This document shows positions 1 to 7,822 of a stretch of DNA of 22,866 nucleotides, piece by piece. The notes under the pieces were generated by a model, which saw only the letters and a program-made list of their open reading frames with translations, did not search any database and had not been told where the DNA came from. Within the stretch, counting starts at the first letter, position 1; each line of letters opens with the position of its first letter. The position numbers and the translations under genes are program-made. Source of the stretch: CAADGL01 sp964643885 (GTDB lineage: Bacteria; Planctomycetota; Phycisphaerae; UBA1845; Fen-1342); the NCBI GenBank assembly GCA_964643885.1, contig CAZXUI010000077.1, positions 1 through 22,866 on the forward strand, given 5' to 3'.

Positions 1-60
1 TGCGCGATCGCGCCAGTCGGATGTAGTTAGGTATGATCAACCAGCGGACGCTAAATAGGT

Positions 61-263
61 ACCCGGTCAGAGACCGGTCCCCCGATTGGACAGGTCAGAG
101 ACCTGTCTTCCAGACCGGTCAGAGACCGGTCCCCCAGTCAGACCGGCCGGAGACCGGTCCCCCGATTGGACAGGTCAGAGACCTGTCTTCCAGACCGGTC
201 AGAGACCGGTCCCCCGATTGGACAGGTCAGAGACCTGTCTTCCAGACCGGTCGGAGACCGGTC
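61..263. repeat. Tandem array of eight AGA/GGA-loop hairpins
   Basis: Eight consecutive short palindromes start at 61, 89, 113, 141, 169, 193, 221 and 245, spaced 28 or 24 bp apart. Type A reads GACCGGTC-AGA-GACCGGTC and type B reads GACAGGTC-AGA-GACCTGTC, each an 8-bp stem with a 3-nt loop. The order is A B A A' B A B A. Copies at 61 and 141 have stem mismatches, and those at 141 and 245 have loop GGA. Type A is followed by a C-run and type B by TCTTCCA. The frames that stay open through the array give Arg/Pro/Gln-rich repeats without coding character. The rest of 1-402 holds no gene I can support. Confidence 0.9.
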
Positions 264-374
264 CCCCAAGCATACGAGTCTCCGAAGGAGTGGCAGACCG
301 GTACCGCCAGGGACAAGCGAAGGGGGGCGGCTCGTCATTATCAGCTCCTTGGAGGGGCGTTTTTTCGAGTTATT

Positions 375-404
375 TTGACATCGAGACGACCGGCAAGATA
401 GAAT
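375..404 (+). promoter_or_regulatory. Sigma-70-like promoter, TTGACA / TAGAAT
   Basis: TTGACA at 375-380 is a perfect -35 hexamer. TAGAAT at 399-404 matches the -10 consensus at five of six positions, with an 18-bp spacer. It sits in a locally less GC-rich stretch and points at the downstream hypothetical gene. It overlaps the ATG at 403, so if it is active that ATG is not on the transcript. Confidence 0.5.
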
Positions 405-1164
405 GCGGGCTTGCGAGGTCCGCGTTTCTTCGCCGCCTCGCGAGGTCCGCGTTTCTCATCCGGCGTCCGGGTTTCGTCCGGGGTACGCCGACGCGCTTGC
501 GAATTGCTGGGGCTGGGCAGGGTTTGGGTTGGCTACGACGAGGGCGGCAGTCCATTTACGCACCGGCGAGCGCGGTTCCGATGACGAGATCGATGCCTGG
601 CTGCAACGCCAGTCTGCGACCGTGATCGGTTCCGACGACCCGCTCGACGCCTGCGTGCAAGTCCTCACCCATCAGCACCTTCCGGTCGCTCTGGTCTTTC
701 TAGGCGGCGACTGGCTCGAGCCCGACGACTGGCGGCTGGTCGACTATCTGCGCGAGCTCTGGCCGGCGGCTGCGTGCGTCGTGCATCTCAGCCGGCCGGG
801 CGTGGTCGCCCTGAGCGACCCGCTGACGCTGGTGTGCAGCTCACGGGCGGAGCTGGCGACGGTGCTCGCGGGCGATTTCGAGCAGGCGGTCGAGCACGTC
901 CGGCGGGCCGCGCGGCGGAGCGAAGTGATCGAGACGCCGCCCGGCCGGCCGGAAGGCTCGGCCACGGATGTGGCTGGACCGGGGCGGGCGGCCGTCGGGC
1001 CGATCCGCAGCGGGCCGCATCCGGGTGTCGCGCCGCCGGCGCGGCCGGCGAAGGACGAGTCAGGCAGTTCATCGACGGCGGTGTCGGCCGACCGGGCGGA
1101 GCCGCTGCGAGCCATTCTTACACGTGAAGAGCTGGAAGCGCTGATGCGAGACGCTCGCAGCTAA
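403..1164 (+). CDS. Hypothetical protein with receiver-like core and C-terminal LTREELEALM motif
   Basis: I do not recognise the family. The longest frame gives 253 aa. A compact alpha/beta core (about residues 75-165) contains hydrophobic strands such as VALVFLGGDW and AACVVHLSRPG, suggesting a flavodoxin- or receiver-like fold without clear catalytic residues. A Pro/Gly/Ala-rich linker follows (about 180-230), then a terminal helix ILTREELEALM that resembles the EIDALL-type peptide of FliM; this likeness is a guess. The first 40 codons contain two copies of a 17-bp direct repeat (413-429, 440-456) and lie on the promoter at 375-404. The true start is therefore probably downstream, for example TTG at 529 or GTG at 622. 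It lies 42 nt upstream of the diguanylate cyclase in the same direction, so an operon is likely. Confidence 0.6.
   Translation: MRACEVRVSSPPREVRVSHPASGFRPGYADALANCWGWAGFGLATTRAAVHLRTGERGSDDEIDAWLQRQSATVIGSDDPLDACVQVLTHQHLPVALVFLGGDWLEPDDWRLVDYLRELWPAAACVVHLSRPGVVALSDPLTLVCSSRAELATVLAGDFEQAVEHVRRAARRSEVIETPPGRPEGSATDVAGPGRAAVGPIRSGPHPGVAPPARPAKDESGSSSTAVSADRAEPLRAILTREELEALMRDARS
413..456. repeat. 17-bp direct repeat pair
   Basis: GCGAGGTCCGCGTTTCT occurs at 413-429 and again at 440-456. The pair falls inside the doubtful N-terminal part of the hypothetical gene and suggests that this stretch is repeat DNA rather than coding sequence. Confidence 0.8.
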
Positions 1165-1206
1165 GTCCGCGGGCGGGCCGCAAGGAGGCGGGGGAAGAAG
1201 CTTGCG

Positions 1207-2514
1207 ATGCGGCAGATCGAGTCGCTGCTGGTCATTGGTCCGCGTTCGGTGCGGGACCAGGTGGCGAGGCTGGTGCAGCCGGCCCGCCTGGTGGTGGCGG
1301 AGCGCGCCCTGGACGGGGTCTGGCAGGCGGGCAGCGAGCAGCCGGATGCGGTGCTGATTTCGCTCGCGCTGGGGCGCAAGGCGCGGCGCGTTTTGCGGGC
1401 AGTGCGGGCGCTGCGGCCGGAGGCGCGGGTGGTGCTGGTCTGCGAGGCGGTGCACGAGCCGGACGCGCGGGGGATTCTCGAAGCGGGTGCGGATGACTAC
1501 GTGCTCTTGCCGCTGCGTGCGGAGGATGTGCAGCGGGCGCTGGGGCTGTATGCGCCGCCTGCGGCGGGGGCGGCGGTGGGGGCGGAATTCGGTGCGGAGC
1601 TGCTGGCGGAGCTGGCCGAGTCGCTGCGGTCGATGGACGAGGGTGCGGGGCCGATTCTGGAGCGCTGGGCGGTGCTGATCGCGGAGCGGCTGCGGGCGAC
1701 GGGGGTGGTGATCGAGATCGACGAAGAGGTGGCGGAGTATGGGCGGCCGGCGGAGTTGGTGATCGAGCAGCCGATCCGTCGGCAGGAGCACGTGGTGGGG
1801 CGGATCGGCCTGGGTCCGGGTCGGAGCGGGGCGTACCCGGCGTCGGTGGCGGAGCTGCTGGGCCGGCTGGCCGGGCTGGTGGAGGCGACGGCGACGGCGG
1901 CGCGGCGGCTGTCGCACTGGCGTCACCTGGCGTGGAGCGACGATCTGAGCCGGCTGCATAACCGGCGTTACCTGGAGCTGCGGCTGGGGGAAATGATCGA
2001 GCGGGCGTCGGAGCGGCGCGAGCGGATCACGCTGCTGCTGCTGGATCTGGATGACTTCAAGCACTACAACGATCTTTACGGACATGCGACGGGGGATGAG
2101 CTGATCCGCGAGTTCGGGGAGCTGCTGCTGCGGTGCACGCGCAGGTGCGACGTGGTGGCGCGGTTCGGTGGCGACGAGTTCGCGGTGGTGTTCTACGACG
2201 GCGAGCCGCGGGTGGCGGGCTCGCAGCATCCGACGGAGGCGCTGGAGATCATCGAGCGGTTTCGGGCGGCGCTGCGCGAGCACTCGTTCACCTGCCTGGG
2301 GGAGAAGGCGCCGGGACCGCTGACGATCAGCGGAGGGCTGGCGGCGTTTCCGTGGGACGGAACGACGGTGGAGCAGCTTCTGCGGGCGGCCGATGCGGCG
2401 CTGAAGGATGCAAAGCGGGTGGGCAAGAACCGGATTCAGGTGGCGGGCGGGGCCGCGAATGGAGCAGCGCACGGGGCGGGCGAGGGTTCTTCGGGCGGGG
2501 CGGCGGCGGACTAG
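1207..2514 (+). CDS. Diguanylate cyclase with degenerate receiver domain (REC-GGDEF)
   Basis: The 435-aa protein is predicted to make cyclic di-GMP from two GTP. Residues 1-118 have the receiver fold, but the phosphorylation site is lost: Ser52 occupies the Asp position (DAVLISLALG), the N-terminal acidic pair is missing, and the conserved Lys is replaced (DDYVLLPL). A linker region at about 120-240 follows. The C-terminal domain has DDLSRLHNRRY, LDLDDFKHYND and an intact GGDEF at residues 321-325. R312-x-x-D315 five residues before it is the usual allosteric I-site, so feedback inhibition by product is expected. A Gly/Ala-rich tail ends the protein. There is no clear membrane segment, so it is probably cytoplasmic. 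A purine-rich AAGGAGG lies 18 nt upstream of the ATG and GGGGAAGAAG is nearer. Confidence 0.93.
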   Translation: MRQIESLLVIGPRSVRDQVARLVQPARLVVAERALDGVWQAGSEQPDAVLISLALGRKARRVLRAVRALRPEARVVLVCEAVHEPDARGILEAGADDYVLLPLRAEDVQRALGLYAPPAAGAAVGAEFGAELLAELAESLRSMDEGAGPILERWAVLIAERLRATGVVIEIDEEVAEYGRPAELVIEQPIRRQEHVVGRIGLGPGRSGAYPASVAELLGRLAGLVEATATAARRLSHWRHLAWSDDLSRLHNRRYLELRLGEMIERASERRERITLLLLDLDDFKHYNDLYGHATGDELIREFGELLLRCTRRCDVVARFGGDEFAVVFYDGEPRVAGSQHPTEALEIIERFRAALREHSFTCLGEKAPGPLTISGGLAAFPWDGTTVEQLLRAADAALKDAKRVGKNRIQVAGGAANGAAHGAGEGSSGGAAAD

Positions 2515-2560
2515 GCGACGGCGGGACGGGCGGGGCGGCGGAGTGCGGCTGGGGAAAGGC

Positions 2561-2599
2561 GCACCCGGCGAGGGGCCCAAGGGTGGCCTCGCCGGGTGC
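2561..2599. terminator. Long hairpin between convergent genes, possible bidirectional terminator
   Basis: GCACCCGGCGAGG (2561-2573) pairs perfectly with CCTCGCCGGGTGC (2587-2599), a 13-bp stem with a 13-nt loop. It lies between the convergent diguanylate cyclase and fasciclin genes. There is no T-run, so intrinsic termination is not certain. The left arm plus three bases (16 nt) recurs at 5190-5205, so this may also be a dispersed repeat. Confidence 0.55.
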
Positions 2600-2667
2600 T
2601 ATGCGTTGAGCACACACTGAGGCGCCGTGCGGATGAGCGCCGCACGGCACGTCTGGTGAAACCGAAA

Positions 2668-3201
2668 CTACTCCTTCTTCGGCGGGATCAGGACGGTGTC
2701 AATCACGTGGATGACGCCGTTGGCGCAGTGGATGTCGGTCTTGGTGATCTTGGCCTTGCCGATCATGACCGTCTCGCCTTCGGTCTTGATGGTGGCTTCC
2801 TCGCCGCAGAGGGTCTTGACGGACTTCATCTTGGTGACGTTGGCGGCGGGGTGCTTGCCCTTGACGACGTGGAAGGTGAGCACGTGCTTGAGCCATTCCT
2901 TGTTCTCAGGGTCCTTGAGCTCGTCGAGGGTGGCCTTGGGCAGCTTGGCGAAGGCCTCGTTGGTGGGGGCGAAGACGGTGTAGGGACCGGCTTCCTTGAG
3001 GGTGTTGACGAGGCCGGCCTGCTTGAGCAGGTCGCAGAGGGTGGAGAAGTTCTTGTCGGCCAGGGCCGTCTCGACGACGTCCTTGGCCTTGTCAGGCGTG
3101 GGCTTGTCCTGTGCGGCGGCGATGCCCGCCCAGCCGACGAGGGCGAAAGCAGCCAGAGGCAGAGCAACGACCCCCTTGACGAATAGATTGCGACGCAACA
3201 T
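2668..3201 (-). CDS. Secreted fasciclin (FAS1) domain protein
   Basis: This is a 177-aa exported protein of the fasciclin family, whose members commonly mediate adhesion or matrix contacts. The ATG at 3201 was chosen because AGAAGGAG lies seven nt upstream; a longer frame to 3267 has no such site. Residues 1-30 form a signal peptide (MLRRNLF, a hydrophobic core, then AAA-Q). One FAS1 domain fills about residues 37-173, with the first conserved segment YTVFAPTNEAF at 74-84 and the second NGVIHVIDTVLIPP at 161-174. It has three cysteines (56, 132, 159). It is monocistronic and convergent with the diguanylate cyclase gene. The ligand cannot be read from the sequence. Confidence 0.93.
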   Translation of the reverse strand: MLRRNLFVKGVVALPLAAFALVGWAGIAAAQDKPTPDKAKDVVETALADKNFSTLCDLLKQAGLVNTLKEAGPYTVFAPTNEAFAKLPKATLDELKDPENKEWLKHVLTFHVVKGKHPAANVTKMKSVKTLCGEEATIKTEGETVMIGKAKITKTDIHCANGVIHVIDTVLIPPKKE

Positions 3202-3528
3202 ACGAAACTCCTTCTGGACCTTCGTCGAAACGCCGCGACGCGAAACGCTCGCGTAGCTTTGATTCAAACGGCTTCGGCATTCGATGGATCCACCTGGTAG
3301 GTGATTGTGCCACGAATTGCCCGCGTGTCAATGCGGCCGGCAGGGAATCGGCGTTGTCGCTTGGGCCGTGCGCGGTTTCGAGGGCGCTGAATCTGCGCGG
3401 CTCGGCTGCGTTCGGCGGCGGGCGGCTGGGTGCGGCGGGCTCGCCAGAGCCGGGTGGTTCGTGCTAAGATGCCCGGCTGCAAGCAGTAACGAGCGGGGAT
3501 CGAGTGTGGTTCCGTGCGGAGTGCGTCG

Positions 3529-4671
3529 ATGCGACGAATAAGCGGTGCGGCGGCGGCGTGGGCGGCGGTTCTGATGCTGTTGGGACTGGCGGGGCCGGCG
3601 GCCGGTCAGGCGACGGGCGAGGGGGACGGCGCTGGGGGTGTCGGCGATCTGCTGGCGGAGCTGCGGGCGAAGGCGGCGCTGACGGACGAGGATCGCGGCA
3701 AGCTGCGGACGTGGATCGATGAGCGGATGACGGCGCTGTCGAGTCCGACGACGTCGGTGGCGGACCAGGCGGCGGCGGATCTGCGCGGGGCGATGTCGGG
3801 CGGGTCGCAGGGCTATCGCGAGGCGCTGATCGCGCTGCTTTCGGATGCGGTTCGGCAGAAGCTCGCGGGGGCGAGTCTGACCGCGGCGGCGCGGATGATC
3901 GCGCTGCTTGCGGCGGCGAACGAGCCGGTGACGCAGCCGGTGCTGATCGAGGCGCTCAACGATGAGCGGGCGGCGGTTCGTGTGGGGGCTGCGGTGGGGC
4001 TGCGGACGCTGCGGGCGAAGCTGGCGGTGGTGGGGGGCGACGCCGTGACGAACGTGTTCGTCGCGCTGCGCGAGGCCGGCAAGAAGGAGACGTCTGCACC
4101 GGCGCTGCGCGCGATCTACGAGGCGCTCAACTACGCCGACACGGTGCCGCCGATTCCGAATCCGCCGGATCCGCGGGCAAACGTTGCGGCGCTGCTGGAC
4201 ATTCTCGAGTCGCGGGCGGCGGCGTACGCGTCCGGGAACCCGAAGGCGGAGGCGGCGGAGCTGGCGGGGGTTCGTGCGGCCGGCGCGCTGCGGAACCGAA
4301 TGACGGACGAGGAGAAGAACCGCTACATCGCGGTGCTGGGGGAGCTGTTGCGATACGGCGTGCAGCGGTACAACGCGGGTCTGTACAACGTCAAGGACCG
4401 CACCAGCAGCCCGCACCTGGTGGAGCTGCGGAACAGCATCGAGCTGATGATCCTGGAGATCGAGACGCAGCTTGCGGAGCTGCTGTCGGTTCCGCGTGGG
4501 GAGCAGCGGCCGTCGATCGTGAGTGCGATGAAGGAGCTGGTGAGCGAGGGGGAGCGGATCAACCTGAAGATTCAGATGAACATGTGGGCGGACCTGATCG
4601 AGAAGGCGATCGGCAAGCGATATCACATGGACGAGGCGGGCGAGCAGGCGGCGGACGGCGGGGGCGATTAG
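3529..4671 (+). CDS. Secreted hypothetical protein, HEAT-like alpha-helical repeats
   Basis: This 380-aa protein has an N-terminal signal peptide (MRRISG, hydrophobic stretch, LAGPAAGQA). The mature part is almost entirely helical. About residues 60-230 contain repeated Ala/Leu-rich helix pairs, such as the segments around ALIALLSDAVRQKL and VLIEALNDERAAVRVGAAVGL, that resemble HEAT or armadillo repeats. The C-terminal third is a long charged helical region ending in Gly/Asp. ATG at 3529 has GGAG at 3518-3521; an in-frame GTG at 3514 would place extra residues before the signal peptide. The 327-bp gap upstream (3202-3528) shows no gene or repeat; TAAGAT at 3465-3470 is a possible weak -10. 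I cannot assign a function. Confidence 0.75.
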   Translation: MRRISGAAAAWAAVLMLLGLAGPAAGQATGEGDGAGGVGDLLAELRAKAALTDEDRGKLRTWIDERMTALSSPTTSVADQAAADLRGAMSGGSQGYREALIALLSDAVRQKLAGASLTAAARMIALLAAANEPVTQPVLIEALNDERAAVRVGAAVGLRTLRAKLAVVGGDAVTNVFVALREAGKKETSAPALRAIYEALNYADTVPPIPNPPDPRANVAALLDILESRAAAYASGNPKAEAAELAGVRAAGALRNRMTDEEKNRYIAVLGELLRYGVQRYNAGLYNVKDRTSSPHLVELRNSIELMILEIETQLAELLSVPRGEQRPSIVSAMKELVSEGERINLKIQMNMWADLIEKAIGKRYHMDEAGEQAADGGGD

Positions 4672-4695
4672 CGCCGGCGCGGGCTGGGCGGAGTG

Positions 4696-4971
4696 TCAGC
4701 GGGCTGCGCGGGTGCGGTCGTAGTAGGCGATATTCAGCTCGACGAAGTGCTTCCAGCGGGCGGGGACGGCGTGCTCGGGGTAGATGGCGCTGACGGGGCA
4801 TTCATCCACGCACAGGCCGCAGTCGATGCAGACGCGCGGGTCGATGTAGAGCATTTCTTCGCGTGAGAAGTCGGGCTCGTCGGGGCGGGGGTGGATGCAG
4901 TCGACGGGGCAGACCTCGACGCAGGCGGCCTGCTTGGTGCCGAGGCAGGGTTCGGTGATGTAGTGCGACAC
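4696..4971 (-). CDS. fdxA: Ferredoxin, seven-iron type (3Fe-4S plus 4Fe-4S)
   Basis: This 91-aa soluble electron carrier has Cys9, Cys17 and Cys21 in the pattern C-x7-C-x3-C-P with Cys25, and Cys48, Cys51, Cys54 and Cys58 in C-x2-C-x2-C-x3-C-P. By comparison with Azotobacter FdI and mycobacterial FdxA, Cys9, Cys17 and Cys58 would hold a 3Fe-4S cluster because a CxxC is absent at the first site, and Cys21 with Cys48, 51 and 54 would hold a 4Fe-4S cluster. The start is GTG at 4971 (VSHYITEPC), preceded by AGGAG. A longer open frame upstream to 5241 runs through hairpin repeats and is not coding. It is convergent with the alpha-repeat gene, with only 24 nt between stops. Redox partners are not in the window. 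Confidence 0.93.
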   Translation of the reverse strand: MSHYITEPCLGTKQAACVEVCPVDCIHPRPDEPDFSREEMLYIDPRVCIDCGLCVDECPVSAIYPEHAVPARWKHFVELNIAYYDRTRAAR

Positions 4972-5153
4972 GGGGGCTCCTGGCGCGCGGCGGCGCGATT
5001 CGCATTCTCGAGCGAGTATAGGCAGCGGCGCGGTGGGGGGACAATGCGCGGCCGCGGCGTTCAAGAGTGTTGAAGGAGTTGAAAGGGGGGCGGGCAGACT
5101 CGTTGGGTTGGAGGCAGCGGATGCGGCGCCGGCGTCAGCACGGCCACCGCTCG

Positions 5154-5242
5154 CCCCGGACACTTCGCGTCCGGGGCTGAAGAGCAGCGGCACCCGGCGA
5201 GGGGCGCGTGGCTGGTGTGCACTGCTTAAGAGCAGTGGCACC
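5154..5242. repeat. Cluster of hairpin repeats upstream of the ferredoxin gene
   Basis: This cluster lies in the 310-bp gap between the transporter stop and the ferredoxin start. It contains CCCCGGAC/GTCCGGGG at 5154-5176 (8-bp stem), a half copy of an AGAGCAGYGGCACC motif at 5177-5194 that runs into the 16-mer shared with 2561-2576, and a full CACTGCT-TAAG-AGCAGTG hairpin at 5217-5242 with a GTG/CAC outer clamp. The last recurs at 7823-7848. Any could end the transporter transcript, but none has a T-run. Confidence 0.75.
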
Positions 5243-5281
5243 GAGGCGTGAACCGCACGGGCGCGGCGTGAGCGGGGTCGT

Positions 5282-6838
5282 CTATCGCGTCGGGCGGAGG
5301 CGCAGGCCGCGGGGGACGAAGACGCGCTCGGCCAGCTCGAACAGGCCCTGCACCGCGATGGCGAGGGCGGCGGCCGGCAGGGCGCCTTCGAGGATGAGCG
5401 CGTAGTTGTCGAGGCGGATGCCGGTCAGGATGGGCTGGCCGTAGCCGCCGGCGCCGATCAGCGCGCCGAGGGTAGCGAAGCCGACGTTGATGACGGCGGA
5501 GATCTTGATGCCGGCCAGGATGGTGCGCGAGGCGATCGGCAGCTCGACCCGCCAGAGCCGGGCGGCCGGCGGCAGGCCGAGGGCGGTGGCGGATTCGAGC
5601 ACGCTGGCGGGGATTTCGGTCAGGCCGGCGTGCGTATTGCGGACGATCGGCAGGAGGCTGTAGAGGAAGAGGGCGGCGATGGCGGGGGCTTCGCCGATGC
5701 CGCGCACTCCGAGCTGGCCGAGCAGCGGCCAGGCCTCACCGAGCAGGCTCATCGGCTTCATCAGGATCACGAGCAGGGCCAGGGCGGGAATCGTCTGGAT
5801 GATCCCGACGGCGCCGAGGATGCCCTGGCCGACGGAGCGCTGGCGGGCGGACCAGATGCCCAGTGGGATCGCGACGAAGATGGCGGCGGCCATGGAGACG
5901 GCGACGAGGCGGAGGTGCTCGATCGTGCGTCGCGTCAGGCGCTGGGCGAGCGTGCGGGCGGTGACTTCGGCGTTCAGGCCGAAGGAATTCGAGAGGAAGT
6001 CCGCGGCGACGACGGACTCGGGGACGCCGTCGAGCTTGGCGCGGGCGTTGAGGGCCTGCATCTGTGCGTCGTCGATGCGGCCGGCGAGGCGCTGCATTGC
6101 GGCCACGGCGCGCGGGGCGCGCTGCGCGAGATCGCGGCGATAGAGGATGACGGCCTCGTAGGCGGGGAAGTGGCGCAGGTCGTCGTCGAGCACGTGCAGG
6201 TCGTAGTAGGGGATTTCGGCGTCGGTGGCGTAGAGGTCGATCAGGTCCACGTCGCCGTTCTGCAATGCGCGGTAGGCGATGTCGTGATTGAGGCCCTGGA
6301 CGTCGGTCTGGGGAAGCGCGTAGCGGGCGCGGAGGGCCGGCCAGCCGTCGCCGCGGTTCATGAACTCGTTGCTGAAGCCGAAGCGAAGTTGCGGGTGCTC
6401 GCGCAGGTCGGAGATGGTGTCGACGCTCAGCTCGGCCGCGCGCGGCTTGCGCATGCCGAGGGCATAGGTGTTGTTGAAGCCCAGCGGGGCGGTCAGCTCG
6501 ATCTCGAACTCGGCCAGGGCGGTGCGGATGCCGTCGAGGGTCGACAGGTTGCGGCCGGCGAGGATTTCCTGCGTGAGGGTTCCGGAATACTCGGCGTAGG
6601 CGTCGATCTCGCCGGCGACGAGTGCGTTCCAGAGCACGCGCGTGCCGCCGAGCTCGGCCTGGTGGTCGCACTCGAGGCCCTCCGACTCGACCAGCAGGCG
6701 GACGATCTCGGCCAGGATGACAGACTCGGTGAAGGTCTTGGAGGCGACGCGGACGGACTGCTCGGCGGCGCGGGCGGCGGGCGAAACCGCGACGGCGGCC
6801 AGCAGCGCAAGCAGGCTGATGAGAAGCGCGCGCCTCAC
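5282..6838 (-). CDS. Osmoprotectant ABC transporter, fused substrate-binding and permease protein
   Basis: The 518-aa protein combines two transporter parts normally made separately. Residues 1-25 are a signal peptide or anchor (RRALLISLLALLAAVAVSP). Residues about 26-300 are a periplasmic binding domain of the glycine betaine/choline/carnitine type, with SKTFTES, YAEYSGTLTQEIL and GFNNTYALGM. Residues about 305-510 are a permease with several membrane spans, IQTIPALALLVILM, ALFLYSLLPIVRNT and an EAA-like loop (ALGLPPAARLWRVELPIA). The GTG start overlaps the TGA stop of the ATPase gene (GTGA), with GAGGAGG just upstream, indicating translational coupling. Fused binding and permease domains are known in Opu-type importers; here the binding domain comes first. 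The exact substrate cannot be read from sequence. Confidence 0.92.
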   Translation of the reverse strand: MRRALLISLLALLAAVAVSPAARAAEQSVRVASKTFTESVILAEIVRLLVESEGLECDHQAELGGTRVLWNALVAGEIDAYAEYSGTLTQEILAGRNLSTLDGIRTALAEFEIELTAPLGFNNTYALGMRKPRAAELSVDTISDLREHPQLRFGFSNEFMNRGDGWPALRARYALPQTDVQGLNHDIAYRALQNGDVDLIDLYATDAEIPYYDLHVLDDDLRHFPAYEAVILYRRDLAQRAPRAVAAMQRLAGRIDDAQMQALNARAKLDGVPESVVAADFLSNSFGLNAEVTARTLAQRLTRRTIEHLRLVAVSMAAAIFVAIPLGIWSARQRSVGQGILGAVGIIQTIPALALLVILMKPMSLLGEAWPLLGQLGVRGIGEAPAIAALFLYSLLPIVRNTHAGLTEIPASVLESATALGLPPAARLWRVELPIASRTILAGIKISAVINVGFATLGALIGAGGYGQPILTGIRLDNYALILEGALPAAALAIAVQGLFELAERVFVPRGLRLRPTR

Positions 6839-7587
6839 GCGTCGGCCTCCTCGAGTGCGGCCAGGGGGCTGCGCTGGGCGCTGATGAACTCGCAGACGTA
6901 GTCCTCGGCGGGCTGGTGCGTCAGTTCGCGAAAGGTGCCTTTCTGCACGATGCGGCCGTCGCGCATCAGGACGATCGTGTCGGCCAGAAAGGCGGCCTCG
7001 CCGAGGTCGTGCGTGACGAGCACGACGGTCTTGCCGAGCTTGCGGAAGATTTCGCGCAGCTCGGATTGCAGGTTGGCGCGGATGATGGGGTCGAGGGCGC
7101 CGAGCGGCTCGTCGAGCAGGAGCACGTCGGGGTCGAGCATCAGGGCCCGCATGAGGCTGACGCGCTGGCGCTGTCCGCCGGAGAGCTGGGCGGGGTAGCG
7201 GTCGAGTGCTTCGGGCGGAAAGTGCGTCAGCTCGATCAGCTCGCCGAGGCGCTGCGCGATCCAGTCGCGCTGGCGGCGCAGGTAGCGGGCCATGAGCGTG
7301 ACGTTGCCGCGGGCGGTCAGGTGCGGAAAGAGGCCGCCATCCTGAATGACGTAACCCATGCGGCGTCGCAGGTGCGGGGCCGAGGCGCGCGTGACGGGCT
7401 CGCCCTCGAAGCGGGTCCGGCCTTCGCTGGGCTCGATCAGGCCGATGAGCACGCGCAGAAGGGTCGACTTGCCGCAGCCGCTGGGGCCGATCAGCACGGT
7501 GGTTTGGCCGGCGTCGATCGTGAGCGAGAGCGGCCGCAGGGCGTGCGTGTCGGCGAAGCGTTTGGAGACGTTGGTCAGCTCGAACAT
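6835..7587 (-). CDS. Osmoprotectant ABC transporter ATP-binding protein
   Basis: This 250-aa ATPase powers the fused importer encoded immediately downstream. It has Walker A GPSGCGKST at residues 34-42, Q-loop Gln82, signature LSGGQ at 135-139, Walker B VLLLDE at 155-160 and the switch His193 in VTHD. It resembles OpuCA/ProV-type subunits but lacks their C-terminal CBS pair, so CBS-type ionic-strength sensing is not expected. ATG at 7587 gives the usual N-terminus (MFELTNVSKRF). Upstream in-frame codons run into intergenic repeats and were excluded. The gene is divergent from the sigma factor across a 422-bp gap containing four hairpin repeats. TATCAT (minus strand, 7655-7660) is a weak -10 candidate. 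Confidence 0.95.
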   Translation of the reverse strand: MFELTNVSKRFADTHALRPLSLTIDAGQTTVLIGPSGCGKSTLLRVLIGLIEPSEGRTRFEGEPVTRASAPHLRRRMGYVIQDGGLFPHLTARGNVTLMARYLRRQRDWIAQRLGELIELTHFPPEALDRYPAQLSGGQRQRVSLMRALMLDPDVLLLDEPLGALDPIIRANLQSELREIFRKLGKTVVLVTHDLGEAAFLADTIVLMRDGRIVQKGTFRELTHQPAEDYVCEFISAQRSPLAALEEADA

Positions 7588-7822
7588 GGCCCGGGTCGCG
7601 GCGGGCGGGAGCGCCGGAGAATGCCGGAATCGCGGCCGGCCGCCTCGAGTGAGGATGATAACGAAATACGGGAGGCGGATCGGGCGTTTTCTGAGGAGAG
7701 TGCTTGTCGCACGGCGGTGGTCGTGCGCGATGGGCGTTGCCCGGGTGCGGAGGTAGTGGGATACTGTGAGGTGGCGGGAGGAGCGGAGTCGGTTCGCGCT
7801 CCCCGAGGCACGTGTGGCCCAG

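Noticed and set aside
61..263. CRISPR-like array
   Set aside because: Units are self-complementary along nearly their whole length, there are no unique spacers, and no cas gene is present.
345..366. Intrinsic terminator (CTCC-TT-GGAG followed by a T-run at 360-365)
   Set aside because: The stem is only four pairs with a two-base loop, and there is no upstream gene to end.
5630..6901. Plus-strand open frame opposite the fused transporter gene
   Set aside because: Low-complexity Gly/Ala/Val translation antisense to a clearly coding gene with signal peptide and permease motifs.
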